Assembly: GCA_017408735.1 (NCBI GenBank)
Contig: JAFQUB010000003.1
Span: 1-36,307 of the forward strand
From: Lachnospiraceae bacterium
GTDB taxonomy: Bacteria; Bacillota; Clostridia; Lachnospirales; Lachnospiraceae
Length of the DNA stretch: 36,307 nt
Direction of reading: 5' to 3'
Shown: positions 1 through 7,004 of the stretch, one piece after another
How positions within the stretch are numbered: position 1 is the first letter of the stretch
Layout of the letters: each line of letters starts with the position of its first letter
Made by a program: the position numbers and the translations under genes
Notes under the pieces: generated by a model
The model's input: only the letters and a program-made list of their open reading frames with translations
The model's database searches: none
What the model was told of the DNA's origin: nothing

Positions 1-1
1 A

Positions 2-922
2 ATGGTAAAAGTAATCGGTGTAAGATTCAGAACGGCTGGAAAGATATACTTTTTCAGTCCGCTGGATTTTGAAGTTCATACAGGAGATCATGTAATTGTA
101 GAAACTGCAAGAGGAGTAGAGTACGGAACGGTGGTAATTGCACCGAAGGATATTGAAGAAGATAAGGTGATTCAGCCGTTGAAACCGGTGATGCGTGTGG
201 CAACTCCGGAGGATGATGCAGTGGAGGCTGAAAATAAGAATAAGGAAAAAGAGGCCTTCAAAATCTGTCTGGAAAAAATCAGAAAACATGGACTTCAGAT
301 GAAATTAATTGATTCAGAATATACCTTTGATAACAACAAATTGTTATTCTATTTTACCGCAGACGGAAGAATTGATTTCCGAGAATTGGTAAAGGATTTG
401 GCATCGGTATTCAAAACCCGTATCGAATTAAGGCAGATCGGTGTCAGAGATGAAACGAAAATAATGGGTGGTATCGGTATTTGTGGTCGCCCGCTGTGCT
501 GTCATACCTATCTGGCAGATTTTGCACCAGTGTCCATTAAGATGGCGAAAGAACAGAATCTTTCCTTAAATCCAACCAAGATTTCAGGTGTGTGTGGAAG
601 ATTGATGTGCTGTCTGAAAAACGAAGAAGAAACTTATGAAGAATTAAACAGTCACCTGCCAAATGTGGGAGATTACGTAACCACACCGGAAGGGCTGAAA
701 GGTGAAGTTTCCAGTGTCAGCGTTTTAAGACAGTTGGTGAAAGTTATTGTTACCAATAATGATGAAAAAGAAATCAGAGAGTACAAGGTAGAAGAACTGA
801 AGTTTAAGACAAGACGCAAGAAAGAAAAGATGAAACTTTCCGCAGAAGAATTAAAAGCATTGGAAGTTTTGGAAAAAGAGGAACGCAAAGAAGAAAGGGT
901 GTCAAAGCTGGATGACAAGTAA
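2..922 (+). CDS. ricT: RicT/YaaT family PSP1-domain protein
   Basis: 306 aa. In Bacillus the homologue is part of the RicA-RicF-RicT (Y-) complex that binds iron-sulfur clusters, adjusts RNase Y-dependent mRNA maturation and affects sporulation and competence; that role is known for the family and inferred here. The N-terminus (VIGVRFRTAGKIYFF, then GDHVIVETARGVEYG at about 28-42) and the cysteine-rich core (GICGRPLCCHTYL near 160 and GVCGRLMCCL near 200) are the PSP1/YaaT hallmarks. The C-terminus is a charged Lys/Glu tail. The ATG lies one base from the window edge, so its ribosome binding site cannot be seen, but the start matches the family start. It overlaps the next gene by 11 nt, suggesting a housekeeping operon continuing from upstream. 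Confidence 0.93.
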   Translation: MVKVIGVRFRTAGKIYFFSPLDFEVHTGDHVIVETARGVEYGTVVIAPKDIEEDKVIQPLKPVMRVATPEDDAVEAENKNKEKEAFKICLEKIRKHGLQMKLIDSEYTFDNNKLLFYFTADGRIDFRELVKDLASVFKTRIELRQIGVRDETKIMGGIGICGRPLCCHTYLADFAPVSIKMAKEQNLSLNPTKISGVCGRLMCCLKNEEETYEELNSHLPNVGDYVTTPEGLKGEVSSVSVLRQLVKVIVTNNDEKEIREYKVEELKFKTRRKKEKMKLSAEELKALEVLEKEERKEERVSKLDDK

Positions 923-1661
923 TTTAAAAAGTCAGGAAAGAGTTGACGATTTAGGCAGAAACGGTTATAAAATCATTCAGAACAAAGAAAAGTTCTGCTT
1001 TGGCATTGATGCGGTTTTGCTCAGTGATTTTGCGAAAGCAAAGCCGGGCGAACGGGTATTGGATATTGGAACAGGAACCGGAATTATCCCGATTCTCATG
1101 GAAGCAAAGACGGAGGGAGAACATTTTACCGGGCTGGATATCCAACCGGAAAGCATTGAAATGGCACAGAGAAGTGTGATTATGAACGGGCTTTCTGAAA
1201 AAATTGATATGGTATGTGGTGATGTAAAAGAAGCAGTGGATATATTTGGACCTGCTTCTTTTAAAGTGATAACAACAAATCCCCCATACATGACCGGAAG
1301 CCACGGCATTGTAAATCCCGACGAACCAAAAGCCATTGCAAGACATGAGTTGTGCTGTACGTTGGACGATATTTTGCGGACGTCAGCAAAGCTGTTAAAA
1401 GAAAAAGGAAGATTTTACATGGTACATCGCCCATTCCGTCTGGCGGAAATTATGGCAGGTTGTGTAAAATACAAACTGGAACCCAAAAGAATACGTTTTG
1501 TTCATTCTTATATAGATAAAGAACCGTCCATGGTATTAATAGAAGCATTAAAAGGCGGCAACTCCAGAGTAACAGTAGAACCGCCATTGATTGTTTACAA
1601 AGACGTAAATGTTTATACAGATGAAATCTACGAAATTTATGGATATGACAGGAGAGGTTAA
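912..1661 (+). CDS. trmN6: tRNA1(Val) (adenine(37)-N6)-methyltransferase (YfiC/YabB family)
   Basis: 249 aa class I SAM-dependent methyltransferase. Visible motifs are SAM-binding motif I (VLDIGTGTGIIPIL, about 46-59), the acidic end of motif II (GLDIQPESIEMA, about 74-85) and the catalytic NPPY (TTNPPYM, about 121-127) typical of N6-adenine methylation. The N-terminal FCFGIDAVLLSDFA segment is characteristic of the YfiC/YabB group, which methylates A37 of tRNA1(Val). The position between ricT and rsmI matches the Firmicutes order. It starts inside the 3' end of ricT and ends one base before rsmI, so translational coupling is likely. The exact substrate is inferred from the family. Confidence 0.88.
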   Translation: MTSNLKSQERVDDLGRNGYKIIQNKEKFCFGIDAVLLSDFAKAKPGERVLDIGTGTGIIPILMEAKTEGEHFTGLDIQPESIEMAQRSVIMNGLSEKIDMVCGDVKEAVDIFGPASFKVITTNPPYMTGSHGIVNPDEPKAIARHELCCTLDDILRTSAKLLKEKGRFYMVHRPFRLAEIMAGCVKYKLEPKRIRFVHSYIDKEPSMVLIEALKGGNSRVTVEPPLIVYKDVNVYTDEIYEIYGYDRRG

Positions 1662-2498
1662 ATGCAGGGAAAATTATATTTGTGTGCAACGCCAATTGGA
1701 AATTTAGAGGATATTACTTTTCGAGTGGTTCGTACCTTAAAAGAAGTGGATTTGATTGCCGCGGAAGACACCAGAAACAGTATCAAGCTGTTAAATCATT
1801 TTGAAATCAAAACCCCAATGACCAGCTATCACGAATACAACAAAATTGACAAGGCAAGAACATTGATAGCAGAAATGCAGTCAGGAAAAAATGTGGCGTT
1901 AATCACAGATGCAGGAACTCCGGGCATTTCCGACCCGGGAGAAGAGCTGGTAAAAATGTGCTATGAAGCAGGAGTAGAAGTAACTTCCCTCCCAGGCCCG
2001 GCGGCCTGCATTACAGCCTTAACCCTGTCCGGATTGCCAACCAGACGTTTCTCCTTCGAAGCCTTTCTTCCGGCAGACAAAAAAGAGCGAAAACAAGTAC
2101 TGGAAGAAATGAAACAAGAAACCAGAACCCTGATTTGCTATGAAGCCCCTCATCATTTAGTAAAAACCCTGAAAGAGCTGTTAGAAGTTCTAGGTGACAG
2201 AAAATGCACTATCTGTCGAGAACTGACAAAACGCTATGAAACCGCCTTTCAGACTACTCTGGCAGCGGCAGTAGAGTATTACAGTGAAGAAACACCGAAG
2301 GGTGAGTGCGTGATTGTCATAGAAGGAAAATCCAGACAGGAAATTATAGCGGACCAACAGGAAAAATGGCAGGAAATGTCCATAGAAGAACATATGGAGA
2401 TATATCTGTCCCAAGGGAAAGATAAGAAAGAGGCAATGAAGCTGGTGGCGAAGGATAGAGGAGTGAGTAAGAGGGATATTTATCAGGCGTTGCTGTAA
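1662..2498 (+). CDS. rsmI: 16S rRNA (cytidine(1402)-2'-O)-methyltransferase RsmI
   Basis: 278 aa, the usual length for RsmI, which 2'-O-methylates C1402 in the ribosomal P site using SAM. The tetrapyrrole-methylase fold motifs are clear: LYLCATPIGNLEDIT at the start, AEDTRNSIKLLNHF (about 34-47), LITDAGTPGISDPGEELV (about 80-97) and SLPGPAACITALTLSGLP (about 108-125). The C-terminal helical part ends in KDRGVSKRDIYQALL, a common RsmI tail. The ATG directly follows the upstream stop, so it is probably translated by coupling. It is the last gene of the three-gene operon. Confidence 0.95.
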   Translation: MQGKLYLCATPIGNLEDITFRVVRTLKEVDLIAAEDTRNSIKLLNHFEIKTPMTSYHEYNKIDKARTLIAEMQSGKNVALITDAGTPGISDPGEELVKMCYEAGVEVTSLPGPAACITALTLSGLPTRRFSFEAFLPADKKERKQVLEEMKQETRTLICYEAPHHLVKTLKELLEVLGDRKCTICRELTKRYETAFQTTLAAAVEYYSEETPKGECVIVIEGKSRQEIIADQQEKWQEMSIEEHMEIYLSQGKDKKEAMKLVAKDRGVSKRDIYQALL

Positions 2499-2656
2499 GG
2501 TGCGGTGGATTTCTGGCGGAGATTGTGCCAGTCGCTTATCAAGGAAAAACAGATATATTTTGGAAGGTAAGGGCTTGTCGAAATATCGGGTATTTTGGGA
2601 GTAAAGTCCTAGTTATTAATAAGTCTTGAAAAAATATTACAAAAAATTTAAAAAAG

Positions 2657-2688
2657 TACTAGACAAATGTTAAAAGGTGTGTTATATT
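2657..2688 (+). promoter_or_regulatory. Promoter of small RNA copy 1
   Basis: TAGACA (2660-2665), a 17-nt spacer and TATATT (2683-2688); TATAAT also overlaps at 2688-2693. The -35 sits in the 11-mer TACTAGACAAA, which recurs exactly at copy 2 and before the unrelated small RNA near 9066. The predicted start is about 2695. Confidence 0.6.
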
Positions 2689-2694
2689 ATAATC

Positions 2695-2867
2695 ACAGAT
2701 AAGGCAAGGGACTTAAGGACGCGAAAGAAGTCCTAAACCTTATGTAAATTATACCTTTTTTAGTAAATTTATAAACTCCCCAAATTATGAATTTACTTAC
2801 TCCCCCTCATTATTATTATATAGTTTTTATGAAAAGAGCGTAGTTGCCAAGCAACTCCGCTCTTTTC
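2695..2867 (+). ncRNA. Putative regulatory small RNA, copy 1
   Basis: No plausible ORF, but a consistent fold. P1 is AUAAGG (2699-2704) with CCUUAU (2738-2743). It encloses P2, GGGACUU (2708-2714) with AAGUCCU (2728-2734), over a 13-nt loop. P3 is a 13-bp AU stem (2762-2774 with 2785-2797) whose 10-nt loop holds CUCCCC. A single-stranded ACUCCCCCUC follows at 2799-2808, and a final hairpin lies at 2831-2867. Copy 2 lies 1880 nt downstream and differs at five positions. Four are in stems and keep pairing, including the pair U2845-A2853 changed to C-G; the fifth is in a loop. The repeated CUCCCC resembles anti-Shine-Dalgarno motifs in regulatory RNAs of Firmicutes, so trans regulation of mRNAs is inferred. 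I do not recognise a named family. Confidence 0.7.
2831..2867 (+). terminator. Terminator-like hairpin of small RNA copy 1
   Basis: The 10-bp arms GAAAAGAGCG (2831-2840) and CGCTCTTTTC (2858-2867) enclose AGTTGC/GCAACT with a CAA loop. The uridine tract is short and lies partly in the stem, so efficiency is uncertain. Confidence 0.6.
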
Positions 2868-2941
2868 ATATTCTCTCAAAATCTTTTAACCATTATTTTT
2901 TACCTCTTACCCCGCAAAAATTACCACTTACCAAAATGCTG

Positions 2942-2969
2942 TTTACATTTTTTTTAGGACTGATATAAT
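2942..2969 (+). promoter_or_regulatory. Promoter of the LytTR regulator operon
   Basis: TTTACA (2942-2947), a 16-nt T-rich spacer and consensus TATAAT (2964-2969), 43 nt before the LytTR start. Its position downstream of the small RNA end shows that the RNA need not be the leader of this operon. Confidence 0.7.
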
Positions 2970-3011
2970 GAGCTCATAAGGTAACAGACAAAAGTGAAAG
3001 GAGGAAAGTCC

Positions 3012-3473
3012 ATGAAAATACGAATTGAGGTGGATGATAAAATTGCGGAAGAAGAAGTAATTGTTCGTTGTCAGCAATTAAATTCAGAAGTAATCCGGTT
3101 ACAGAAATTACTGGAGCAGTCTATGACGAACACCAATCAATTTGTATTTTTCAAAGGTGAAACAGAATATTATCTGCCAAACCAAGAGATTCTGTTTTTT
3201 GAAACAGATGGAGGAGTAATTCACGCCCACACAGTGGATGATGTATTTGAAACCAAATATAAATTATACGAATTAGAAGAATTGCTGCCAAGAGCATTTC
3301 TTCGGATTTCCAAATCTGCCATTGTGAACACGGATAAAATTTACTCCATTCACCGCAATCTTACTTCTTCCAGTCTGATTGCATTTCAACATACACATAA
3401 GCAGATTTATGTTTCCAGGTCATATTACAAATTATTAAAAGATAAATTAGAAGAAAAGAGGTTAGGACGATGA
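3012..3473 (+). CDS. LytTR-domain DNA-binding regulator
   Basis: 153 aa from the ATG at 3012, which has a strong Shine-Dalgarno (AAAGGAGG, about 2998-3005); a GTG at 2994 would place that site inside the gene. The C-terminal half is a LytTR domain: FFKGETEYYLPNQEILFFETDG, then FLRISKSAIVNTDKI and YVSRSYYKLLKDKL. There is no receiver domain; a short N-terminal region of about 45 residues precedes it. This layout is common for small LytTR regulators paired with a membrane protein that controls their activity. Its 3' end overlaps the next gene by 4 nt (ATGA), so the two are coupled. Such pairs usually autoregulate, but I did not identify a clear direct-repeat operator. Confidence 0.9.
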   Translation: MKIRIEVDDKIAEEEVIVRCQQLNSEVIRLQKLLEQSMTNTNQFVFFKGETEYYLPNQEILFFETDGGVIHAHTVDDVFETKYKLYELEELLPRAFLRISKSAIVNTDKIYSIHRNLTSSSLIAFQHTHKQIYVSRSYYKLLKDKLEEKRLGR

Positions 3474-4195
3474 AAAACAAAAATGTTTTTATGGGAGTAT
3501 TATTGATTTCCATCGCAGTATTTTTAATTTTAAACCAGTTTGGTCTGGTGACTCCGGGAATCAGTGGTTGGAACATAGTGTTGGGAGGCTTCTTTGTAGG
3601 ACTTCTTATAAGGGGGATTGCAGACAAAAGCTTTTTTGGGATATTTTTCCCGTTAGCATTTTTATGGCTGATTTTTGATGATGTGTTAGGATTCCGTGAG
3701 ATATCAAGTGGAACGGTAATTATAGTTGCATTATTGCTATCCATTGGTTTTTCCTACTTGTTTCCCCAAAAACAACGTCTGGAAAAAAAAGAAATGAAGT
3801 GGGAAGAGTATGAAAATGGAGATAAAGTGGGAGAGCATCAGAGAGTAGTAGAGGAAACCACTGAAAATTCCGTATACTGCTCCAACACTTTTGGTGCCAC
3901 CACAAAATACATCAACTCCAATAATTTACAACGTGCAACACTGGATTGCTCCTTTGGAGAAATCAAAGCATATTTTGACAACGCAGTAGTTCAGAACCCA
4001 TCCGTGGAAATCTGTGTCCATGTTTCCTTCGGAAGCGTAGAACTTTACATTCCAAGAGAATGGACTGTGGTACAAAATGCCAACGTCTTCGCCGGCAGTG
4101 TCAACGAAAAAAATCGAAACTGCAGCGACGGAAGACCGGTGGTAGAACTGGTTGGGGAAGTGAATTTTGGGGCTGTGACAATTATATATGTTTAA
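3470..4195 (+). CDS. LiaF-like membrane protein (LytTR partner)
   Basis: 241 aa. The first ~95 residues form about four hydrophobic segments (VFMGVLLISIAVFLILNQFG, IVLGGFFVGLLIRGIA, a segment near 65-75 and VIIVALLLSIGFSYLF). A charged linker follows, then a soluble C-terminal domain from about 135 with repeated patterns (FGATTKYI, CSFGEIKAYF, VSFGSVELYIP, VNFGAVTIIYV) like the beta-helical LiaF / cell-wall-active antibiotic response domain. In LiaFSR systems LiaF restrains signalling; here the partner is the overlapping LytTR regulator, so a membrane-bound regulator of LytTR activity is inferred. Confidence 0.8.
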   Translation: MKNKNVFMGVLLISIAVFLILNQFGLVTPGISGWNIVLGGFFVGLLIRGIADKSFFGIFFPLAFLWLIFDDVLGFREISSGTVIIVALLLSIGFSYLFPQKQRLEKKEMKWEEYENGDKVGEHQRVVEETTENSVYCSNTFGATTKYINSNNLQRATLDCSFGEIKAYFDNAVVQNPSVEICVHVSFGSVELYIPREWTVVQNANVFAGSVNEKNRNCSDGRPVVELVGEVNFGAVTIIYV

Positions 4196-4503
4196 GTGAT
4201 TAATTCGATTTTTGGGTTGTCCCTTATGAGCTGTTCTTGGAAACCGCAAAAGTAGAAAGAAACACTTTAACTTATACAGAAAGAGGACACAGCTCCCAAA
4301 AGTAACAAAAGCAATAAAAATAGAAACCCACAACCAACCCGTGAAGCCGGCAGGGTTCCAAAAGGAACCCATCGAGCTTTTGTAAGTGTGGCCTGCCAAG
4401 CACAGCCCAAGGTAAATACCTCCGCTTCCAGAGCTGTTTGCGTCTGCTCAGGAAGCGGAGGTATTTACCTTGGGCGTCCTTCCAACCACCCACAAAACTC
4501 GAA
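4196..4503. repeat. Non-coding palindrome-rich region
   Basis: No convincing gene in 308 nt, but several inverted repeats. GGGTTCC/GGAACCC (4353-4359 and 4364-4370) has an AAAA loop. GGCAGG (4349-4354) pairs with CCTGCC (4392-4397). A perfect 25-bp repeat occupies 4405-4429 and 4451-4475 with a 21-nt spacer that itself contains GAGC...GCTC. GAGCTGT near 4228 is also matched by ACAGCTC near 4299. There is no T-run after the big hairpin. The palindromes and the GC content, higher than the surroundings, suggest a REP- or MITE-like element or a structured RNA; I cannot say which. Confidence 0.6.
4405..4475. repeat. Perfect 25-bp inverted repeat
   Basis: The left arm 4405-4429 (starting GCCCAAGG, ending CGCTTCC) is exactly the reverse complement of 4451-4475. 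A predicted ORF crossing it reads through the palindrome and is not credible. Confidence 0.9.
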
Positions 4504-4536
4504 GTGTGACAAAAATATTACAAAAAATTTAAAAAG

Positions 4537-4568
4537 TACTAGACAAATGTTAAAAGGTATGTTATATT
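4537..4568 (+). promoter_or_regulatory. Promoter of small RNA copy 2
   Basis: TAGACA (4540-4545), a 17-nt spacer and TATATT (4563-4568), the same as copy 1 with the same TACTAGACAAA context. One spacer base differs (G in copy 1, A here). Confidence 0.6.
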
Positions 4569-4574
4569 ATAATC

Positions 4575-4747
4575 ACAGATAAGGCAAGGGACTTAAGGAC
4601 GCGAAAGAAGTTCCAAACCTTATGTAAATTATACCTTTTTTAGTAAATTTATAAACTCCCCAAATTATGAATTTACTTACTCCCCCTCATTATTATTATA
4701 TAGTTTTTATGAAAAGAGCGTAGTCGCTAAGCGACTCCGCTCTTTTC
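4575..4747 (+). ncRNA. Putative regulatory small RNA, copy 2
   Basis: Near-identical to the RNA at 2695-2867 at a constant offset of 1880 nt with no indel across the transcribed part. The same P1/P2 hairpin, 13-bp hairpin with CUCCCC loop, single-stranded ACUCCCCCUC and end hairpin are present. In P2 the downstream arm is AAGUUCC instead of AAGUCCU, which still pairs with GGGACUU by exchanging one G-C and one G-U position. In the end hairpin GUUGC/GCAAC has become GUCGC/GCGAC. Similarity extends upstream through the promoter to about 4508 and stops just after the hairpin, so the whole transcription unit was duplicated. Confidence 0.7.
4711..4747 (+). terminator. Terminator-like hairpin of small RNA copy 2
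   Basis: GAAAAGAGCG (4711-4720) pairs with CGCTCTTTTC (4738-4747) around AGTCGC/GCGACT. The inner pair change relative to copy 1 is compensatory. Confidence 0.6.
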
Positions 4748-4880
4748 GTTATATGCCGACTAGGGCAGTGTTATGTTGTTGCTGTTTTAAAATTATTAAA
4801 GAGGTATTCGACAACGCTGGGATGCGAATGTATGTTTTGGCAAAAAAGGACGAATATAACTGACGATTCGAGAAAAAAAG

Positions 4881-4909
4881 TGGAAAAAGCAACCAAAAAA
4901 TGATACAAT
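4881..4909 (+). promoter_or_regulatory. Possible promoter upstream of the first chemotaxis receptor
   Basis: TGGAAA (4881-4886), a 17-nt spacer and TACAAT (4904-4909). A second candidate is sigma-28-like: TAAA (4932-4935), 15 nt, GGCGATTT (4951-4958), a partial match to the motility consensus. Neither is proven; otherwise 4748-5029 shows nothing I can name. Confidence 0.3.
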
Positions 4910-5029
4910 ATAAGTAACTGTTTGGAATCTGTAAAAGTAAAGCCATTTATGGCGATTTTGCGAATGCAGGTTTTGAATAGTTACTAATAAAAAAACATAG
5001 ACGACTGCGTAAGAAAAGGGGTTGGTAAT

Positions 5030-5131
5030 TTGCATGAAAATGTTAAAAGTGACTATTTGAAGGAAACTAAAGGAATGAAGGATTTATGGTTTCGTATTGT
5101 TAGTGGGAAGGTAAAGGGTGAAGAATTATGA
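5030..5131 (+). CDS. Possible 33-aa small protein overlapping the chemoreceptor start
   Basis: A TTG at 5030 preceded by AAGGGG (about 5016-5021) opens a 33-codon frame whose TGA (5129-5131) overlaps the ATG of the receptor gene as ATGA. The peptide is polar and mixed ([20 protein letters not shown] in its middle), unlike random AT-rich translation. The stop-start overlap suggests translational coupling: translating the small frame could open the receptor start. No family is recognised. It may also be a chance frame, since TTG starts are weak evidence. Confidence 0.35.
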   Translation: MHENVKSDYLKETKGMKDLWFRIVSGKVKGEEL

Positions 5132-6798
5132 AACATATTGGATTAAAATTCAAATTATTGTTTGTAAGCATAAGTATTACATTTATAAGTCTGGTAATAA
5201 TTATCTTGTTGACGTTTGATGTTGCGAAAACAAAGATTACAGAAGCAATAATGGAACAATTAATACATCAAAGTTCGCATATAGCAGGTCAGGCAGAAAT
5301 GTTGATAGAAAATGATGCTAGTGTGGAAGAATTACAGGCGTTTGTGGAAAATATGACAACAGAAAATTCTTATATTGCCTACGCGATTGTAATTGATAAT
5401 ACAGTAACAGCAGTAGCACATAGTGATACGCAGAAAATTGGTAAAAATTATTCTGATGATACGGCTTATTCGGTTCCGGCTGCTACACAAGGAGAAATTA
5501 TGAGTAGTTCTTTTTGGGCAGATGTGCAGGAAGCATGGACCTATGATATTATGTATCCGATTTATGTGGATGGTGTACAATATGGTTCTATGGATATTGG
5601 TATATACAATACACAGATAGATGAGGTAATTAAAAGCTTACAAAAAGCGTTAAATCCGATGGTTGCAATTGCAATGGTTGTTTTGGGAATTGTATTAATG
5701 ATAGTAATTAATATCTTAATTAAGGTATTTAAAGATTTGATTCAATTTTGTAACCAGATTGGGGAAGGTAATTTGAATGCATCTATTCATGAAAAGATAC
5801 TGCAAAGAACAGATGAGGTAGGTCAGATTGCCAATTCCATGGAAAACATGAGAAAAAATCTGTGTAAACTTCTGGTGAGAACAAATGAGAATTCACAAGA
5901 AATATTGAAAATATCCGGAAATTTAGATATGAAGGCAGAGCATACAAAGGATAAAGCAGTAGATATTGCATCTAAGGCAGAAAAAGCAGTGGAAGGGACA
6001 CAAAATCAGAGTCAACTTACAGATACCAATGCTCAGATGATTGAGGAAATTAATCAGGGAATGGAGCAGATTGCAGGAGATATCATGAATGTGAAGAATG
6101 TTACCGGTCAGACAGTTGGTGAAGCTGTTAAGGGTGATGAAAAGCTTACTGTTGTGGTAGATCAGATGGATGTCATAGAGAAAAATGTAACTGCAACTTA
6201 TGATAAGATTAAGGAATTGGAGAAAATGTCCGGTAATATTCAAAATGTTATTCAGTTGATTGCGGATATAGCTTCCCAAACGAATTTATTGGCGTTGAAC
6301 GCGTCTATAGAGGCAGCGAGAGCGGGAGAGCAAGGAAAAGGTTTTGCGGTAGTTGCGGATGAGGTTGGAAAGCTGGCAGAACAGTCAAAAGAGGCAGCAG
6401 AAGACATTGGAAAGATTATTGAAGATATTTCACAAAGTATTGTAGAATCTGTACAATTGATGGATAAAGGTAATGAATCTGTTAAGGAGGGTATGAAGCT
6501 TGCTCATGAAGCTAAGGAAAGCTTTGTGGAGATTAAGGGTAAAATTAATCAAGTCTCAGATAATTTAACAAATGTTGCGGCGATTACGGAGGAAGTGACA
6601 AGTGGAACGATGTCGTTACAGGATGCATTAGAGAGAATTTCAGTAATTGCGAATGATGTAAGTGACAGTACGCGTGATGTGGCAGATGAGGCAATAACTC
6701 AAAGTGATATGATGGGAGAAGTGAAGGAGAGCATTGAAGCATTGAATCACGTTGCGGGAAGTCTGCGAGATACACTTGGTATATTTAATATTGCTTAG
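5128..6798 (+). CDS. Methyl-accepting chemotaxis protein
   Basis: 556 aa transmembrane chemoreceptor. TM1 is about 9-30, an extracellular Cache-type sensor about 31-175 (includes [21 protein letters not shown] and [18 protein letters not shown]), TM2 about 177-197, then a HAMP segment and a long coiled-coil signalling domain. The CheA/CheW-binding hairpin is plain ([20 protein letters not shown], then [20 protein letters not shown]; about 381-424). No CheR/CheB-tethering pentapeptide is seen at the C-terminus (ends LGIFNIA). The ligand is unknown. The ATG at 5128 overlaps the stop of a possible 33-codon ORF. A strong terminator follows. Confidence 0.95.
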   Translation: MKHIGLKFKLLFVSISITFISLVIIILLTFDVAKTKITEAIMEQLIHQSSHIAGQAEMLIENDASVEELQAFVENMTTENSYIAYAIVIDNTVTAVAHSDTQKIGKNYSDDTAYSVPAATQGEIMSSSFWADVQEAWTYDIMYPIYVDGVQYGSMDIGIYNTQIDEVIKSLQKALNPMVAIAMVVLGIVLMIVINILIKVFKDLIQFCNQIGEGNLNASIHEKILQRTDEVGQIANSMENMRKNLCKLLVRTNENSQEILKISGNLDMKAEHTKDKAVDIASKAEKAVEGTQNQSQLTDTNAQMIEEINQGMEQIAGDIMNVKNVTGQTVGEAVKGDEKLTVVVDQMDVIEKNVTATYDKIKELEKMSGNIQNVIQLIADIASQTNLLALNASIEAARAGEQGKGFAVVADEVGKLAEQSKEAAEDIGKIIEDISQSIVESVQLMDKGNESVKEGMKLAHEAKESFVEIKGKINQVSDNLTNVAAITEEVTSGTMSLQDALERISVIANDVSDSTRDVADEAITQSDMMGEVKESIEALNHVAGSLRDTLGIFNIA

Positions 6799-6832
6799 AG
6801 GTTTTTAGGTGAATTATTGCAAAGCTTATTTT

Positions 6833-6868
6833 AATCTTTTGGTGGAGGTTATCCACCAAAAGATTTTT
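6833..6868 (+). terminator. Rho-independent terminator after the chemoreceptor gene
   Basis: 14-bp perfect stem, arms 6833-6846 (AATCTTTTGGTGGA) and 6852-6865, loop GGTTA, followed by T's. Confidence 0.9.
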
Positions 6869-6927
6869 ATGTCTGGCATTGTATATTAATGGTTTGGTAA
6901 GTTTGGTTGGCTCAAGCGTAAAAAAAG

Positions 6928-6956
6928 TTGACATATAAATGGTATCGGAGTAACAT
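6928..6956 (+). promoter_or_regulatory. Promoter of the MATE gene
   Basis: Consensus TTGACA (6928-6933), a 17-nt spacer and TAACAT (6951-6956), 48 nt before the start codon. Confidence 0.75.
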
Positions 6957-7004
6957 TTTAGGGGTATTATTAGGGAAACGAATGATACAGAAAGGCAGAA
7001 ACAA

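Noticed and set aside
2695..2867. Riboswitch or attenuator controlling the LytTR operon
   Set aside because: The LytTR gene has its own promoter at 2942-2969 downstream of the RNA, and the same RNA occurs at copy 2 with no LytTR gene after it.
4388..4582. 64-codon plus-strand ORF
   Set aside because: It runs through the perfect inverted repeat into the promoter of small RNA copy 2, has no ribosome site and an improbable composition.
2627..4747. Direct repeats as ends of a transposon
   Set aside because: No transposase between them, no terminal inverted repeats or target duplications seen. Promoter, fold and terminator-like hairpin in each copy fit a duplicated RNA gene better.
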